From Rhizobium sp. CC-YZS058 (lineage in GTDB: Bacteria; Pseudomonadota; Alphaproteobacteria; Rhizobiales; Rhizobiaceae): a stretch of 64,000 nt of DNA. Positions 29,526 to 37,072 of this stretch are shown here, piece by piece. The notes below the pieces were generated by a model that worked only from the letters and a program-made list of their open reading frames with translations, was not told the origin of the DNA and made no database searches. The stretch is from positions 3,746,001 to 3,810,000 of the forward strand of contig NZ_JAYESJ010000001.1 of NCBI RefSeq assembly GCF_034720595.1. Reading direction: 5' to 3'. Position 1 is the stretch's first letter, and each line of letters begins with the position of its first letter. Made by a program: the position numbers and the translations under genes.

Positions 29526-29544
29526 AGCGGAAATAATTTCCGCT
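29526..29544. repeat. Island palindrome copy 3
   Basis: A perfect palindrome with 9-bp arms (AGCGGAAAT) around one A, ending 7 bp past the stop codon of hipA (minus strand). It shares the GCGGAAATNATTTCCGC core with the copies at 10370-10392 and 21322-21344. Confidence 0.8.
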
Positions 29545-29551
29545 CCGACGT

Positions 29552-30787
29552 TCAGCGAACCTGCTGCCGAATGCGCCGGCACCGCTTCTGGATCTGATGC
29601 GTGACCTTCTCCAGAACCCGAGCCGGATCGCCAGCAAGGGCAGTAATTTGCGAAGCCACATCCTCGCATCGCGTGGCTACAAGCTCAGCCAACTCAGCAA
29701 CGCGCCTGAGCGTCGATGCCCCGCTTAATCCGATGTCGGCGGCAAGTGCCTGCCAGTCGGCTTTCTGCAGATCCGCAGCGCTGATCCGGCCTGCGATTGC
29801 CTGAGGCAGGCTTTGGTCGACGTTGGGATAGACGGCAGCGCACATCAGGTCATAGAGCGGCGCCATCTTCGCGGACCCACCCGCACCGATCAGGATCGAG
29901 TAGTTCTTCGCGTGCGAATCCGAGTTGCAAATGAGCACATTGAGGATGACCGCATTGAGGAATGTCATGCGCTCTGCAGGCGAAGCCAGGTCGCTGGCGG
30001 CTTGGAACATCATTTTCAGGGTCACGCCGCGCCCGGTCGAGGAGCGCTCGTATTTGTGAGACGGGAAATGTCCGGTGAGCTGGCAAAGATCTTCCTGGTG
30101 AAGCCGGCGAATTTCGCCTTGCGGATCGGTGAAGCGGTCATAGCGCTTCACCAGAAGATAGCGGCGGCGACCAGCCACACCGATGGTCGCCTCAGCAGCC
30201 TCAAGACCGCAGGCGCGCGCAAGAGCGAGACAGAAGGCTTCATTCTCGACGCTGCCTGCCAGCCGATTGGTATCCGGCTTTAGAATGTGGGTGGAGGGTG
30301 TCCCATCAACAGGGATGGATATCGCGTCGTTCTCGCTGACGAAGACCGGCAGCTTCTCCTGGACGCCCGCGAGAGACATCGAGACCCCGCGCTCCCCGAC
30401 CAGGAAGGGCTTTGCCGGAAGCTCATTGAGAATGCGCTCCAGCGCCGCGGCATCCGGCACGGGCTGAAGATTGACACCTGGTCGACGGGGCTGACCGATC
30501 GACAGGGCGCCGGCCGTGTCGCGCCCGATATGGGCGAGGAGACCGACGATGTCCTGAGGCGAGACTTTAAGACGCTGCCCGATTTCGGCGAGGTGGGTTT
30601 CCGGAAGCAGATTGGCGAGCCAGGGCAGCAACCTGTCGGCGGCCACCGGACCGGACCGCAAAGGCATTGTCAACGAAAGCGGGAAAGCTGAGCGTCGAGC
30701 TTCCCAACTCGGTTCATACTCCAGCCGCCACGCGCCATCGAAGGTCAGACGCGCGACCGGAAAGCCTTCGTAATAGATGGTCGTCAT
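29552..30787 (-). CDS. hipA: HipA-type serine/threonine kinase toxin
   Basis: HipA kinases phosphorylate a translation factor or glutamyl-tRNA synthetase and induce dormancy. The 411-residue protein has the N-terminal subdomain (LPWLANLLPE, IGRDTAGALS), the ATP-loop region MSLAGVQEKLPVF, HILKPD, LVKRYDR, the catalytic loop ICNSDSHAKNYS and the metal-binding MAPLYDLM. All key kinase residues are present. It follows hipB with an ATGA overlap. The toxin could serve island maintenance or abortive infection. Confidence 0.94.
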   Translation of the reverse strand: MTTIYYEGFPVARLTFDGAWRLEYEPSWEARRSAFPLSLTMPLRSGPVAADRLLPWLANLLPETHLAEIGQRLKVSPQDIVGLLAHIGRDTAGALSIGQPRRPGVNLQPVPDAAALERILNELPAKPFLVGERGVSMSLAGVQEKLPVFVSENDAISIPVDGTPSTHILKPDTNRLAGSVENEAFCLALARACGLEAAEATIGVAGRRRYLLVKRYDRFTDPQGEIRRLHQEDLCQLTGHFPSHKYERSSTGRGVTLKMMFQAASDLASPAERMTFLNAVILNVLICNSDSHAKNYSILIGAGGSAKMAPLYDLMCAAVYPNVDQSLPQAIAGRISAADLQKADWQALAADIGLSGASTLRRVAELAELVATRCEDVASQITALAGDPARVLEKVTHQIQKRCRRIRQQVR

Positions 30788-31056
30788 CGGCCGTCTCCGA
30801 AGGTGGGCAGGAACCCAAGGTCGTCTTCCGGGGCGTCCGTGACGGACTGGGCAGCCTTGAGGTCACCGATCTCCAGTCCAACGCTGCGCGCCACGATCAG
30901 TGACTTCTCAAGCTGACAACTCGGCTTTCCGGACTCAAGCTCCACAATGAAGCGCTCACCTGTGCCGGAGCGCGCCGCAAGCTCGGTCTGTGTCCAGCCG
31001 AGCGCCTTTCGCTTCTCGCGGATCGCGGCGCCGAAGTCGCGCGCGGACTTGAGCAT
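30784..31056 (-). CDS. hipB: HipB-type antitoxin, XRE-family
   Basis: A 90-residue helix-turn-helix protein: FGAAIREKRKALGWTQTELA, ARSGTGERFIVELESGKPS, the classic HipB pattern. It should neutralise HipA and repress the operon. The ATG at 31056 has GGGAGA upstream; the frame is open further 5' into the attR region but without homology. Two CTTACCG elements upstream (31076 and 31115) are candidate operator half-sites. Overlap with hipA is 4 bp. Confidence 0.92.
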   Translation of the reverse strand: MLKSARDFGAAIREKRKALGWTQTELAARSGTGERFIVELESGKPSCQLEKSLIVARSVGLEIGDLKAAQSVTDAPEDDLGFLPTFGDGR

Positions 31057-31215
31057 GGAACATCTCCCGTGGTGGCTTACCGTACAGGAAGATTTTTTGC
31101 CAATCAATGCAGTTCTTACCGAGCGGGAAGCCTTGTGAGCTACGCTCAGGATCACACCGATCGGGAAGTTTTTGCGCGTGGAAAGGCGTCGGAGATTGGC
31201 GGTCCTTGAGCCCGT

Positions 31216-31303
31216 GGTATCGCGTGTGGTACACCTGCGGGTATCGCAATTTCGCCAATGAGAGCGGCAGGTTAGGGAAAGTCCAGCTTTCTCAGGTATC
31301 GCG
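31216..31303 (+). repeat. Putative integrase arm sites, right end
   Basis: GGTATCGCG at 31216, GGTACACC at 31228 and GGTATCGCA at 31240 are spaced 12 bp apart, as at the left end; another GGTATCGCG is at 31295. They lie 20-100 bp inside attR, where arm-type integrase sites are expected. Confidence 0.68.
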
Positions 31304-31310
31304 GGCCTAT

Positions 31311-31347
31311 CTGGCGGAGAGTCCCCCCCTCTCCGCCAGGTTGTATC
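31311..31347 (+). repeat. attR with a perfect inverted core site
   Basis: The 26-bp repeat 31322-31347 is identical to attL. Immediately left of it, CTGGCGGAGAG (31311-31321) is the exact reverse complement of CTCTCCGCCAG (31329-31339), with a 7-bp spacer TCCCCCC. That is the geometry of a tyrosine recombinase core site (two inverted binding arms around the crossover). The left arm comes from the island and the right arm from the tRNA. Confidence 0.85.
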
Positions 31348-31359
31348 TGCCCGACCGGG

Positions 31360-31488
31360 ATACATAGATGACACTTCGTACCTGAGACATAGGTAACAAC
31401 CTCGTGCCGAACGGGTTGTGGATGGTTTGCAACGTTCTCTGTTGCAGGTCGATATAGCCCAGATCGTAGCGCAAGAAGCTGACGAGCT
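31360..31488 (-). pseudogene. IS481-type transposase C-terminal remnant
   Basis: On the minus strand 31488 to about 31380 reads LVSFLRYDLGYIDLQQRTL, then NPFGTRLLPMS, which I recognise as the C-terminus of IS481-family transposases. The catalytic part is absent. It lies directly outside attR, on the chromosome side, so it marks older decay at this locus. Confidence 0.65.
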
Positions 31489-32456
31489 AAATGCCGTCGT
31501 CGACTTCTTTTACTCCCAGTTTCTGGCCGGCCACAACAAACAGTTGAGATGTTGATTTTCTTGCGATGTATGCAGATGCCGCCGCAGCTGGTGACAAGAG
31601 CGTCGCGATCATGGAACGGGTATTCGATCTCGGCAGCCCTTCATACCGACGCGGCGACGCCGTCTAGACGTCGTTCGGCACCTTCATCGCCAGAGCCTCA
31701 TGCGGCCTTTCGCGACCCGTTTTGTTTCTAACTAGATAGCCTCAAGACGTCTCGTCGCTCTGCAACAAGCGCTTTCGTTCTATTGCCTGACAACTACGGG
31801 CTGTGAGTCGGCCATACTGAACCGATCATCGAATTCGCTTTCCGCAATGCAAGCTTGGTCGCTGGGACAGAACATGGCGAAGCCGGTTCGGCGTACTGCA
31901 GCCTGTAACCAGCGTAGGCGTCGCTGGGAGGCGATCATGAGCATCGCCTCCTGGATGCCAGCGACAATGAGAAGATCAGCCGATCGAGGTGGTCATCACT
32001 CCTTCGATCGAGGCCGGGATGCGTCGAAGGAAATCCTGGGTCTTACGTGCGACGCAGTCTCTGACTATCGCTGCGTCGTCAACCCAATAAAAATCTGGGT
32101 CGATCTGGACGCGACGCGACGCGTTCGAAGCGCCGTCGCTGCCCTTATTGATCGAACGCTTCAGGCCACCGGAAGTGAGCCTCGCATTTGGCCATGTCAT
32201 CGAGTAACTTAGTACAAGCCTAGTATCGCCTGCAGTTGCCTGTTCGCCTTCTAGGCCTACTTTGTAATGATCTGCGACGCCGTCGTTAGAAGATCATGGA
32301 CGAGCGAAGACCAATAACATCCTTGTAGACATGGCACATAACAGCTGGCGACAGAGCCACGCATCGGTTTTGGACCTTTCCGATGGTACGAGATTCTCTA
32401 TGATCCAGCCTGGATGCTTCGATTAAAACCGAAACTGCAATGCTGTTCAGCTCTAA
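31489..32456. other. Degraded region without an intact gene
   Basis: About 970 bp between the IS481 remnant and the amidase gene. Short open frames exist (for example 31847-32212 plus and 31976-32200 minus), but none has a recognisable domain or good start. It looks like decayed coding or insertion sequence DNA. Confidence 0.55.
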
Positions 32457-34028
32457 CTACGTTCTTGACTGAATGACCGCCGTGTGCTCGAGGTCCGGAA
32501 TGATGCGATGCCGTGTGGCCTGCTCATAGGCATAGGCGAAGGCAAGCAGGGAAGCCTCCGTCCACATCCGGCCGACGAAGATAAGGCTGAAGGGGGCGCC
32601 GTTGGCGTAGCGGCCGGCCGGAACGGTGACGCCAGGGAGGCCGGCGATGTTAATTTCCGAAACGGTCGTCGCCGGGAAGGTCGCCTCGTCGAAAACGCCT
32701 GGCAAAGGGTGGGAGCTCTGCGGAAAGACCAGCGCGTCGAGCGCGTTCTCGTCGAGAACGCGATTGAAAATGGTGAGATAGCTCTCGCGGAGCTTAGCGA
32801 ACGCCCGCATGTCCGGCGGTGTTTCGGGTGCTTTGAGCGATTGTGCGATCAGCGGCGTCTGCCCATGGGCGCCGAGCAGCGTCTCCTCGGCGAAAGGGTC
32901 GATCATTAACATCGACGCTAGCTGACGGAACGAGGTCGCAGCCGCCGAGGGCCCAAGTCGTTTCAGGAAATTGTCGAAATCGTAGACGATGCTCTCCATG
33001 CCTCGAGAGTCGAACTCGACATTCTTCATCGCCAGATCAGCGAAGGCCGTTTCCTTGAACGGATCATCGACGAGAACGGCACCGAGCGTCTTGATCTCGG
33101 CGATCGCCGCCGCGTAGAGGGCTGCGGCTTCCTCACTGAGCGGCGCTTCGCGCCAGCCCGTTCCATAAAGGCCGAGCCGCCTGCCGGCGAGCGCATCCTC
33201 TGCCAGAAGGGAGGTGTAGCCCTCCTCCGGAACATGGCCGATGGCGGCAACCGTCTTCGGATCTTCGATCGTGTAGCCGGCGATGATGTCGAGCAGGAGC
33301 GCGGCGTCGCGCACGGTGCGGGCATGGGGGCCGACAACGTCGCGGGTGGAGCCTGCAAGCGGCGCGACGCCCGTATTAGGGACAAGCGCGAAGGTCGGCT
33401 TGACGCTCACCAGGCTTTGCGCGGCGGCGGGATTTTGGATGGAACCGCCGGTCTCCTCGGCCAGTCCGACCAGCGCGAAGCTGGCGGCAATCGCCGTTGC
33501 GGTCCCGCTCGAACTGGCCCCCGGCGCAATCGCGCGATCGACGGCATTGTAGGTCGGGCCTTTCCAGCTCGTGTTTGCGCGCGCGCCGTCATGGCTAAAG
33601 GCGGGGATATTGGTTTTGCCGAGAATAATAGCGCCGGCCTCCTTCAAGCGAGCTACGACAGGCGCGTCGCGTTCGGGAACAAGGTCGATGCCGCCGGCCG
33701 CGCTCGACAAACCCGCCCAGCCAGCCGTCGAAGGAAGGCCTGCGAAGTCCATTGCCTCCTTGATCACCACCGGGACGCCGGCGAAGAGGCCGAGAGGATC
33801 GCCGGCGCTCCGACGCTTATCGATCGCCCTTGCCTCGCTCAGCGCATCGGGGTTCATGAAGGTGAAGGCATTGTAGCAGGGCTCATAAGCGGCGATACGG
33901 TCGAGATGGGCCTTGGTCAGAGCTTCGGATGTAAATCGCCCGTCCGCCAGGCCACGCGCAGCCTCGTCGAGCGTCATCTCCACCACATCGATCCCCACGG
34001 CGGACGTTGCATGAACCATCATGTCCAT
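32457..34028 (-). CDS. Amidase-signature hydrolase
   Basis: A 523-residue member of the amidase signature family, which hydrolyses carboxamides to acid and ammonia using a Ser-cisSer-Lys triad. The residues are visible: Lys90 (GVPVVIKEAMD), Ser172-174 (PGASSSGT) and nucleophile Ser196 (ETGGSIQNP). The start chosen is ATG 34028, though nearby ATGs at 34022 and 34019 are possible; the frame is open upstream without homology. It follows the isochorismatase-fold gene by 104 bp on the same strand, so the two probably form an operon. Substrate unknown. Confidence 0.9.
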   Translation of the reverse strand: MDMMVHATSAVGIDVVEMTLDEAARGLADGRFTSEALTKAHLDRIAAYEPCYNAFTFMNPDALSEARAIDKRRSAGDPLGLFAGVPVVIKEAMDFAGLPSTAGWAGLSSAAGGIDLVPERDAPVVARLKEAGAIILGKTNIPAFSHDGARANTSWKGPTYNAVDRAIAPGASSSGTATAIAASFALVGLAEETGGSIQNPAAAQSLVSVKPTFALVPNTGVAPLAGSTRDVVGPHARTVRDAALLLDIIAGYTIEDPKTVAAIGHVPEEGYTSLLAEDALAGRRLGLYGTGWREAPLSEEAAALYAAAIAEIKTLGAVLVDDPFKETAFADLAMKNVEFDSRGMESIVYDFDNFLKRLGPSAAATSFRQLASMLMIDPFAEETLLGAHGQTPLIAQSLKAPETPPDMRAFAKLRESYLTIFNRVLDENALDALVFPQSSHPLPGVFDEATFPATTVSEINIAGLPGVTVPAGRYANGAPFSLIFVGRMWTEASLLAFAYAYEQATRHRIIPDLEHTAVIQSRT

Positions 34029-34132
34029 TTCACGAACCTTTCTGTTGCAGCCCACTTTCGAACGCGGCGGTTCGATAGGCCGATCTTCATGTCTGAGGAT
34101 TCCGGAGTGCCGACAGCGCCGTCTTGGCTGGA

Positions 34133-34837
34133 TCAGGCGGCCTTGAAGGTGGTCGACCTGTCGATCAGGCGGAGCAAGGCGTGGCTGTCCATCACGTCGG
34201 CGAAGATCGCCGCCATGCTCAGCAAGGTCGCATTGTGCTCCTCGTCGGACAGCGTCGCATTGGCATCGGTGAGGAAGATCACGTTGTAGCCCATCTGCAG
34301 CGCGTCGCGTGCGGTGCTCTCGCAGCAGCAATTCGTCAGAGTGCCGGTGATGATCAGCGTGTCGATGCCCCGCGCCTTCAACTCCGCATCCATGGTGCAT
34401 GTACCAGGAATAAACGCCGAGAACCGTGTCTTGTCGATCGTCAGATCGCCTGGCAGGACTTCGAGCTCGGGGACGATCTGCCAATTGTCGGCATTGCGCG
34501 AGAAGGCGGCGGCGAGCCTGGCTGCTTCGCTCTTGCTCGTATAGTTTTCAAACCAGACCGTCCAGGGATTGGCTTCCTCCGCGTCATAGGTGTAGCGCAG
34601 AAAGACATTGATGCCGCCTGCGGCGCGAACGGCCGTCGACACCGCGTTGACTGCCGGAAAGATCTCCCGCGTATACGGTACCTCGACCGGCGCGCCCTCG
34701 GCGCAGAAGCCGACCTGAAGATCGACGACGACATGAGCGACGTGCCGCATGTTGAGTGTGTCGAAGATTTGCTCGCGCCCTCCCCTCAGGCTGCGCCCGC
34801 GATCGATAACTTGTTGTGGGATCGAGACCTTGTGCAT
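34133..34837 (-). CDS. Isochorismatase-fold cysteine hydrolase
   Basis: A 234-residue cysteine hydrolase of the isochorismatase superfamily, which includes biuret, ureidoacrylate and nicotinamide amidohydrolases. The catalytic triad is visible: Asp39 (VVVDLQVGF), Lys136 (TIDKTRFSAF) and Cys171 (TGTLTNCCCESTARDA). The context (amidases, urease) favours an amide or ureido substrate over isochorismate, but specificity cannot be read. The ATG at 34837 has AAAGG upstream. It is divergent from the AmiC-like gene. Confidence 0.9.
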   Translation of the reverse strand: MHKVSIPQQVIDRGRSLRGGREQIFDTLNMRHVAHVVVDLQVGFCAEGAPVEVPYTREIFPAVNAVSTAVRAAGGINVFLRYTYDAEEANPWTVWFENYTSKSEAARLAAAFSRNADNWQIVPELEVLPGDLTIDKTRFSAFIPGTCTMDAELKARGIDTLIITGTLTNCCCESTARDALQMGYNVIFLTDANATLSDEEHNATLLSMAAIFADVMDSHALLRLIDRSTTFKAA

Positions 34838-34943
34838 TGCACTGCCTTTCAGTTGAGAACAGATGATGCGGGCCAGAGGCGCCGGACCAACCGGCGCCGC
34901 ACGAGCAGCGCCTGCCTTTTAATCAAATATGAAACTATTTTAA

Positions 34944-34963
34944 TTGCAAGTAAAAACTTGCAA
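34944..34963. promoter_or_regulatory. Palindromic operator candidate
   Basis: TTGCAAGT-AAAA-ACTTGCAA is a perfect inverted repeat 107 bp upstream of the isochorismatase-fold gene. It lies in the 411-bp divergent region 34838-35248, which also contains TTAATCAAATAT (34919-34930), a motif echoed upstream of the MarR and acetamidase genes. No gene is seen in the gap. Confidence 0.5.
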
Positions 34964-35248
34964 CGCTCAAAAGCCCCTTTGAACGCCGCAGAGTGCCCCG
35001 CAGACGTCTTGACAGTGTCTCCGGCCCGTTGCACTGTCCTTTGGCGGCAATATCCACGAGGTCACTCACCCTCTTCTCGACCTCGGTCGTGGCGATGTGG
35101 TGCCGATGGCGGAGCGTAACCAAACGTCTTTCGAAAGGGGATAGTCTCCTTTTCGACCTTTCGAATTATCATCGACTGTCGACCTGCGGAGCTGTCCCCC
35201 GGACGACGACCCCCTGCGCATATGCGCCCTCTGCGGAAAGGCGAGACG

Positions 35249-36295
35249 ATGAAAGTTGGGATGCTGCATCACAGGTCCGGCGCAGCGGGCCTCTGGGGAC
35301 CTTCGATGGACGCAGCCGCAGTGGTCGCTGCGGCAGAGATCAATGATGCCGGCGGCATCTTGGGCGACGATGTGGAACTCGTTTTTGCCGATTGCGGATG
35401 GTCGACTCGCGACGCCTTTCGTGCGGTCGATGACCTGATGGAGATCGAGCAGGTCGAGGCGATCGTCGGCAGCCATGCCAGCCTGATCCGGGACCCGGTG
35501 AGCAGCCGGATTTCAAGCCGCATCCCCTATATCTACACGCCGCAATATGAAGGCGCCGCCTGCGGCCCGTCTACAGTAGCGACCGGCGATACCGACCGCG
35601 AATTGCTGGAGCCGGCCATTCGGTGGCTGCGGGAGGAGAAGGCAGCGCAGCGCTTCTTTTTTGTCGGCAATGACTATATCTGGCCGCGCATGGCGCTGGA
35701 GACGACCAAAGCCCTGATGGCGCTGACAGGCTCACATTTCATCGGCCAGGCGATGGTGCCCGTCGATCAGCAGGACCATTTCGGCCTGTTGGAAACGATC
35801 CGGCGCAGCAAGGCGCAGGTCGTCATCATGGCGCTTCTCGGACATAGCGCGGTGCTGTTCAATCGCGCGTTTGCGGCGGCCGGCATGGACGAGAAGATCC
35901 TCCGTTTCGGGCTGATCATCGACGAAACCGTGATCTGCGGGATCGGGGCGCATGCGACGACCAATCTCTTCACCGCATCGAGCTATTTCGCCGACCATCA
36001 TTCCCGCTCGAACGATCGCTTTCTGGAGCGGTATCACGACGCGTTCGGAACGATCACGCCACCGGTTTCAGCGGCGAGCATCGGCTATTACGAAGGCCTC
36101 CACCTGCTCGCCGGACTGTCGCGCAAGCTCGGGACTCATGACGGTCCCAGCCTCGCGGCGCATCTGTCGCACCCCGTTGTCTGGCCGTCCCGCAAGGACA
36201 TCATCAAAGACCGCGCTGTCCGCGGGTCGAGCGCCGTCCACATCGGCGCCGCCGAAGGCGTTACGCTGAAGGTCGTCGCCACGATGCGTGGCTGA
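35249..36295 (+). CDS. AmiC-like cytoplasmic amide-binding protein
   Basis: A 348-residue type I periplasmic-binding-fold protein (Peripla_BP_5 type): MLHHRSGAAGLWGPSMDAA, EINDAGGILG, IVGSHASLIRD, TPQYEGAACGPS, FVGNDYIWPR. It closely follows the pattern of AmiC, the cytoplasmic amide sensor of Pseudomonas, and of the urea/amide-binding UrtA/FmdD group. No signal peptide is present, so a sensory role in the cytoplasm is more likely than transport. The ATG at 35249 has GGAAAGGCGAG upstream. No AmiR (ANTAR) partner is adjacent; the next gene is a MarR regulator. Confidence 0.8.
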   Translation: MKVGMLHHRSGAAGLWGPSMDAAAVVAAAEINDAGGILGDDVELVFADCGWSTRDAFRAVDDLMEIEQVEAIVGSHASLIRDPVSSRISSRIPYIYTPQYEGAACGPSTVATGDTDRELLEPAIRWLREEKAAQRFFFVGNDYIWPRMALETTKALMALTGSHFIGQAMVPVDQQDHFGLLETIRRSKAQVVIMALLGHSAVLFNRAFAAAGMDEKILRFGLIIDETVICGIGAHATTNLFTASSYFADHHSRSNDRFLERYHDAFGTITPPVSAASIGYYEGLHLLAGLSRKLGTHDGPSLAAHLSHPVVWPSRKDIIKDRAVRGSSAVHIGAAEGVTLKVVATMRG

Positions 36296-36572
36296 CCTCA
36301 TTAGGATTACTGTCCAAGCAGATATTGTCAAATCCTAGGACATGATGTAGCTGTCCTGCCGTGGTGAGGAGATAGCTCATACTCGCGTCTCAATTCACAA
36401 ACGACGGCCGACCATAGAACTGGACGCAGTCGCGGTGCGGCCTATTGTGTCGGTCGGGGAGTTGAAAACCGAGGGTGTGGGCCTTAGCTCCCGCAAGGAC
36501 ATATTCAAGCCGAAATAATCAAATTTTCGGACATCGAGACCCGGATGAAGCGGGCGATCATCGGAGGAAGAC

Positions 36573-36998
36573 ATGGCGGCAGGGTCACCTAAGGACAATA
36601 TCGCATATATGATTGCCAGCGTGAACAAGCAGCTCGAGGCGGAACTGGAGGAGCGCCTCCGCCCGGGTGGCGTGCCGGTCGACCAGTTCCGCATCCTGGA
36701 GGTTCTTCACGCGAAGGAACCCTGCGCGATGGGAGAAATCGCCGCGCAGTCGTTCATCGAGCCGGCGACGCTGACCAAGATCATCGACAAGATGGTCAAC
36801 GAAGGTCTGGTCTTCCGGGCGCCGGATCCCAATGACCGCCGCCGCGTGCTGATCGTCACCGCCCCCGGCGGCAAGACGCTGTTCAAGCGACTGAAGGGCA
36901 TCTCCTCAGCGCAGGAGCAGCGCCTGATCAGCCTCCTCGAATCGGACCGTGCCACCGCTTTACGCGATCTTCTAAGGGAGCTGATCCACCAGGCCTGA
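36573..36998 (+). CDS. MarR-family transcriptional regulator
   Basis: A 141-residue winged-helix regulator. The DNA-binding region is VDQFRILEVLHAKEPCAMGE, IAAQSFIEPATLTKIIDKMV, and the wing DPNDRRRVLIVT, all typical of MarR. Dimerisation helices flank it. It probably controls the surrounding amidase genes, being placed between the AmiC-like gene and a convergent amidase operon. The 277-bp upstream region contains AATAATCAAATT (36514-36525) and an inverted repeat TAGGATT...AATCCTA (36302-36337). Confidence 0.93.
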   Translation: MAAGSPKDNIAYMIASVNKQLEAELEERLRPGGVPVDQFRILEVLHAKEPCAMGEIAAQSFIEPATLTKIIDKMVNEGLVFRAPDPNDRRRVLIVTAPGGKTLFKRLKGISSAQEQRLISLLESDRATALRDLLRELIHQA

Positions 36999-37072
36999 CA
37001 GCGCCCCTGCCCATTCGTTCGACTGCGCCGCACCGGGAGGAATGCGGCGCTGTCGGCGGTGGGCGCCCTCCT

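Larger units (their letters stand above)
8409..31347. mobile_element. Integrated genomic island, about 22.9 kb, defence cargo
   Basis: The island is bounded by exact 26-bp repeats, one at the 3' end of tRNA-Ser(CGA), with a tyrosine recombinase gene directly beside attL. Both ends carry matching 12-bp-period repeats that look like integrase arm sites. The cargo includes a membrane protein, IS630 and IS3 copies, a split AAA/M41 protease cluster, HNH and Mrr nucleases, a C5 methyltransferase-GHKL-receiver operon and HipBA. Parts of it (about 10.4-11.6 kb and 22-28 kb) look visibly richer in A+T than the flanks. No conjugation or relaxase genes are seen, so it is probably mobilised in trans or is a non-conjugative integrative element. 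Confidence 0.9.

Noticed and set aside
8409..31347. CRISPR array or conjugation genes in the island
   Set aside because: No evenly spaced repeats with unique spacers and no relaxase, type IV secretion or coupling protein motifs were seen.
31847..32212. Open frame as a real gene in the decayed region
   Set aside because: No domain, weak start and overlapping antisense frames of similar quality.
32457..34484. Extended start of the amidase upstream of 34028
   Set aside because: The extra residues are not amidase-like and run through the intergenic region into the upstream gene.
33234..35119. Long plus-strand frames opposite the amidase and isochorismatase-fold genes
   Set aside because: Antisense shadows with biased composition; the minus-strand enzymes have complete catalytic motifs.
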